Below are positions 61,319 through 64,000 of a DNA stretch of 64,000 nucleotides, in pieces; within the stretch, counting starts at the first letter, position 1; the number at the start of each line of letters is the position of its first letter. The position numbers and the translations under genes were made by a program. The DNA comes from Shimia thalassica (lineage in GTDB: Bacteria; Pseudomonadota; Alphaproteobacteria; Rhodobacterales; Rhodobacteraceae). Under the pieces are notes generated by a model that saw nothing but the letters and a program-made list of their open reading frames with translations, ran no database searches and was not told the origin of the DNA. The stretch is taken from the NCBI RefSeq assembly GCF_001458215.1, contig NZ_CYTW01000001.1:930001-994000 (forward strand), written 5' to 3'.

Positions 61319-62719
61319 ATGGAACCGATAGAAATTGGACTGATAGTATCGGGCGGTATGCTGGTGCTGGTGGTTCTGGGCATGCGGGTCGCTTTTGCGG
61401 CTGCGGCGGCGGGCATGGTTGGCCTGATCTGGATTTTCTGGGCAAAGTTCGGATACGATCCGGCGCGTTTCGGCAAGGCCCTGACCATTGCCGTCAAAAC
61501 AGCGGGGCAGGTCCCGCACTCAAAAATCTCGAGCCAGGCATTGTCGCTTATCCCGACCTTCATCTTGATCGGATATCTGGCCTATTACGCAGGGCTGACC
61601 AAGGCGCTGTTCGAAGCGGCCAAACGTTGGCTTGCATGGGTGCCGGGCGGTTTGGCGGTATCGACCGTATTCGCCACGGCAGGATTTGCCGCCGTGTCCG
61701 GTGCGTCGGTGGCAACGTCCGCGGTGTTTGCGCGTATTGCCATCCCTGAAATGCTGAAGATCGGCTATAACAAGCAATTCGCCGCAGGCGTTGTTGCAGC
61801 GGGCGGAACATTGGCCTCGTTGATCCCGCCCTCGGCCATTTTGGTGATTTATGCGATCATCGTGGAACAGGACGTGGGCAAGCTGCTTCTGGCGGGCTTT
61901 ATTCCCGGCGCATTTTCCGCCGTGATCTATGGGCTTTTGATCATTGGTCTGGCCAAAACGATCAAGAACTTCGGCCCTCCGGTCTCGGGCTTTACATGGA
62001 AAGAGCGTTTCGCCGCTTTGCCTCCGGCTTTGCCTATTGTCTTTGTGGTCGTGACGATCATCTTCTTTGTCTACAACCCCTTTGGCGGCGACGCTTGGGG
62101 CACGCCAACCGAGGGCGGGGCAATCGGGGCCTTTGTGGTCTTTGTGATGGCCCTCTATCAAGGCATGCGCTGGTCTGAACTCAAAGATGCATTGCTGGAA
62201 ACTGCCAAGCTGAGCGTGATGATCTTTACCATCATCTGGGGCGTGCTGATTTATGTCCGCTTCCTCGGATTTGCTGAACTGCCAAGTGCGTTCTCTGACT
62301 GGATCACGTCTTTGTCGATGTCTCCGATGCTGATCCTGATTTGTATCCTTCTGGCTTATGCGGTGTTGGGCATGTTTATGGATGCCATCGGGATGCTGCT
62401 GTTGACGCTTCCGGTTGTGTATCCTGCTGTCATGGCCTTGAACGGAGGCGAAGCCGTCTCTGCCGCAGAAAGCACGTTCGGCATGTCTGGTCCGATGTGT
62501 GCCATCTGGTTTGGTATCCTCGTCGTTAAAATGGCCGAGTTCTGCCTGATCACGCCACCTATCGGGTTGAACTGTTTTGTTGTGGCAGGTGTGCGTGATG
62601 ATCTGACCGTGCAGGACGTGTTCAAGGGCGTCACGCCTTTCTTCATTGCTGACGCTGTGACCATTGCGTTGCTGGTGGCCTTCCCTGCTATTGTGCTTTG
62701 GTTGCCGGGACAAGTGTAA
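61319..62719 (+). CDS. TRAP transporter large permease
   Basis: This 466-aa DctM-family protein has about 12-14 hydrophobic segments. It carries SLIPTFILIGYLAYYAGLTKALFEAAKRWLAW, TAGFAAVSGASVATSAVFARIAIPEM, GTLASLIPPSAILVIYAII and the late AEFCLITPPIGLNCFVVAGVRDD. The family motif PLFILxG is altered to IPTFILIGY, which is common in TRAP subgroups for less usual substrates. It ends the operon; a textbook terminator follows 18 bp later. Confidence 0.92.
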   Translation: MEPIEIGLIVSGGMLVLVVLGMRVAFAAAAAGMVGLIWIFWAKFGYDPARFGKALTIAVKTAGQVPHSKISSQALSLIPTFILIGYLAYYAGLTKALFEAAKRWLAWVPGGLAVSTVFATAGFAAVSGASVATSAVFARIAIPEMLKIGYNKQFAAGVVAAGGTLASLIPPSAILVIYAIIVEQDVGKLLLAGFIPGAFSAVIYGLLIIGLAKTIKNFGPPVSGFTWKERFAALPPALPIVFVVVTIIFFVYNPFGGDAWGTPTEGGAIGAFVVFVMALYQGMRWSELKDALLETAKLSVMIFTIIWGVLIYVRFLGFAELPSAFSDWITSLSMSPMLILICILLAYAVLGMFMDAIGMLLLTLPVVYPAVMALNGGEAVSAAESTFGMSGPMCAIWFGILVVKMAEFCLITPPIGLNCFVVAGVRDDLTVQDVFKGVTPFFIADAVTIALLVAFPAIVLWLPGQV

Positions 62720-62737
62720 GCCATCGCAAATGACAAT

Positions 62738-62772
62738 GCGGAAACCGGGGCAAAACCGGTTTCCGCTTTTTT
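62738..62772 (+). terminator. Rho-independent terminator after the TRAP operon
   Basis: A perfect 11-bp stem, GCGGAAACCGG / CCGGTTTCCGC, with a 7-nt loop is followed at once by TTTTTT. It contrasts with the T-less hairpin inside the same operon at 60607. Confidence 0.95.
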
Positions 62773-62919
62773 GATGTCGACAACTCGAGACTGACCATTT
62801 TTCATCCTGAATGTTCAATACCCTCCGACTTTACCGTGCTGGTTTCGCATTCTTGTCGACAGCACTGACCGGACCGCGCTAGGCGTTAAGTCTAGGCATG
62901 TGGCGAGCGGGAATTGGCT

Positions 62920-63702
62920 GTGCACCTCTCAATAAAGACCCACCTTCTTTATGCGGCGTCGCAACCGTGTGATTTGCTTTTGCAAATCGAAACACTGTCA
63001 GACGCCGAACAGACAACCCGTGGTGCGCAATTGGTGCTGAGTGACGATGCTGTCCAGCATGAGATTACGGGCGAAGACGGGATCGGTACGCGCCGATGGA
63101 TCAAAACCGGTCCCATGTTTGCCTGCCGGTACGAGACGCAGGTAGACGTGACACGGCCAACTTTGGATATCGAAGCTTTAAACGAGACGCCGCGCCTTCA
63201 GACCCCAAGTGATGTGATCCCGTTTTTGATGCCATCGAGGTATTGCCACTCGGATCTATTCCTCGACTTTGTTGCGGGGCAATTCGGGGGGCTGACAGGG
63301 GGGGCTTTGATCAGTGCCTTGAACAACTGGGTTAACACCAACCTCACATATGATAACGCAGCCAGCTTTGTTGGGACAACCGCAACGGATAGTTTTGCCA
63401 GCCTTGCGGGGGTCTGTCGCGACTTTGCCCATGTGCTGATTTCATTGGCCCGTGCGGGCGGTATTCCGGCGCGTTTCGTGAGCGCCTATGCGCCTGATGT
63501 GCGACCTCAGGATTTTCATGCTGTGGTCGAGGTTTATCTGGAAGGCGCATGGCATATTCTGGATCCGACAGGCATGGCCCAGACCTCGGAGATTGCCCGC
63601 ATTTGCGTTGGACGGGACGCTGCGGATGCGTCGTTTATGACATCCTATGGATGGATGGAGTTGCGGGAACAATCGGTCGAGGTCACCCGCCTGAACACCT
63701 AG
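62920..63702 (+). CDS. Transglutaminase-like cysteine protease family protein
   Basis: This 260-aa protein is taken from GTG 62920, with AGCGGGA 7 bp upstream; the TTG at 62914 is an alternative. The core carries the catalytic Cys in ASLAGVCRDFAHVLISLARAGGIPARFVSAY, His in DFHAVVEVYLEG and Asp in WHILDPTGM, in the order of the transglutaminase/protease superfamily. The N-terminal beta domain precedes it. Such proteins are often encoded with a proteasome-type peptidase, which is what begins at the window edge. The substrate is unknown. Confidence 0.88.
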   Translation: MHLSIKTHLLYAASQPCDLLLQIETLSDAEQTTRGAQLVLSDDAVQHEITGEDGIGTRRWIKTGPMFACRYETQVDVTRPTLDIEALNETPRLQTPSDVIPFLMPSRYCHSDLFLDFVAGQFGGLTGGALISALNNWVNTNLTYDNAASFVGTTATDSFASLAGVCRDFAHVLISLARAGGIPARFVSAYAPDVRPQDFHAVVEVYLEGAWHILDPTGMAQTSEIARICVGRDAADASFMTSYGWMELREQSVEVTRLNT

Positions 63703-63843
63703 ATGTCTGTTTGGTGGGCACATGATTGATTTCTGCCCTAAGAACGTCAGATCACGCATAAAACCTGATTGAAACATACAGTGTTCATCTCTAGAAACCT
63801 CGCGTGCATTCTCCGCGCGGCGTTCTGGTACTGGATAAGAAAT

Positions 63844-64000
63844 ATGACTTACTGTGTTGGCCTAAAATTGAATCATGGTCTGGTCTTCATGTCCGATACG
63901 CGCACCAATGCAGGCGTGGACAACTTTTCCACGACCAAAAAGATGTTTACATGGGAAGTGCCCGGTGATCGCGTGATAACCGTGATGACAGCGGGGAACC
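63844..64000 (+). CDS. Proteasome-type peptidase (COG3484-like), 3' end missing
   Basis: An ATG at 63844 opens a frame that is still open at the right edge; 52 residues are visible. It begins MTYCVGLKLNHGLVFMSDTRTNAGVDNFSTTKKM, which resembles the N-terminus of bacterial 20S-proteasome-like hydrolases; these are commonly found next to transglutaminase-like genes. The early G-L-V-F-M-S-D-T-R run corresponds to the region of the beta-type fold near the active site. Length and remaining residues cannot be checked. Confidence 0.72.
   Translation, partial: MTYCVGLKLNHGLVFMSDTRTNAGVDNFSTTKKMFTWEVPGDRVITVMTAGN

Overview
The window reads as a chromosomal segment from a marine alphaproteobacterium of the Rhodobacterales (Roseobacter group). 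The evidence is the gene content: sarcosine oxidase with PurU, a dimethylamine monooxygenase cluster next to an Amt transporter, two TRAP transporters, several high-affinity ABC systems, and a dihydroxypropanesulfonate (DHPS)/sulfolactate cluster. No rRNA, tRNA, insertion sequence, phage gene or CRISPR array was seen. Coding density is high, with many ATGA-type overlaps. The assignment is by gene content and remembered family features only; no database search was possible.

Region 1 (1-12721, + strand) is a methylated-amine and one-carbon island. It holds soxBDAG (soxB cut by the left edge), purU, a GntR/FCD regulator, an amt ammonium channel, an unlisted 58-aa membrane protein, dmmDABC and a Gdx/SugE-type SMR exporter. 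Together these would strip N-methyl groups, handle the C1 units through tetrahydrofolate and formate, and move ammonium or small amines. Region 2 (12901-19884) has a PhoA-type alkaline phosphatase, a small exported protein and an RND efflux pair. Region 3 (20025-22516) has an IclR regulator convergent with a GMC oxidoreductase.

Region 4 (22649-29767) is a LacI-controlled carbohydrate operon of unknown substrate: a two-domain ATPase, permease, binding protein, TIM-barrel isomerase and Gfo/Idh/MocA dehydrogenase, preceded by three phased operator copies. Region 5 (29815-41911) is a xylose regulon split around a ROK regulator: glk-ABC-xylH-xylF on one side and galM-xylA-xylB on the other. Embedded in it is an unusual tail-to-tail pair, a secreted FG-GAP/ASPIC-UnbV protein and a di-heme MauG-like peroxidase, each linked to a different xylose transcription unit.

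Region 6 (42215-52471) is a LacI-controlled sulfonate operon: a small membrane protein, TRAP transporter, hpsN, hpsO, hpsP, a universal stress protein, comD, comE and an FMN-dependent L-2-hydroxyacid dehydrogenase. This gives a near-complete route DHPS -> (R)-sulfolactate -> sulfopyruvate -> sulfoacetaldehyde, with the desulfonating enzyme outside the window. Region 7 (52501-56237) holds a LysR regulator, an MDR oxidoreductase, and DUF393-TspO divergent from a CIA30 protein. Region 8 (56400-62719) is a DctB/DctD-type two-component system followed by a TRAP transporter; the regulator lacks the sigma-54 contact loop (GAFTGA). The right edge has a transglutaminase-like protein and the start of a proteasome-type peptidase gene.

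Across regions, all four periplasmic binding-protein genes are followed by a strong hairpin without a T tract. This suggests a shared way of raising binding-protein mRNA over the transporter subunits.
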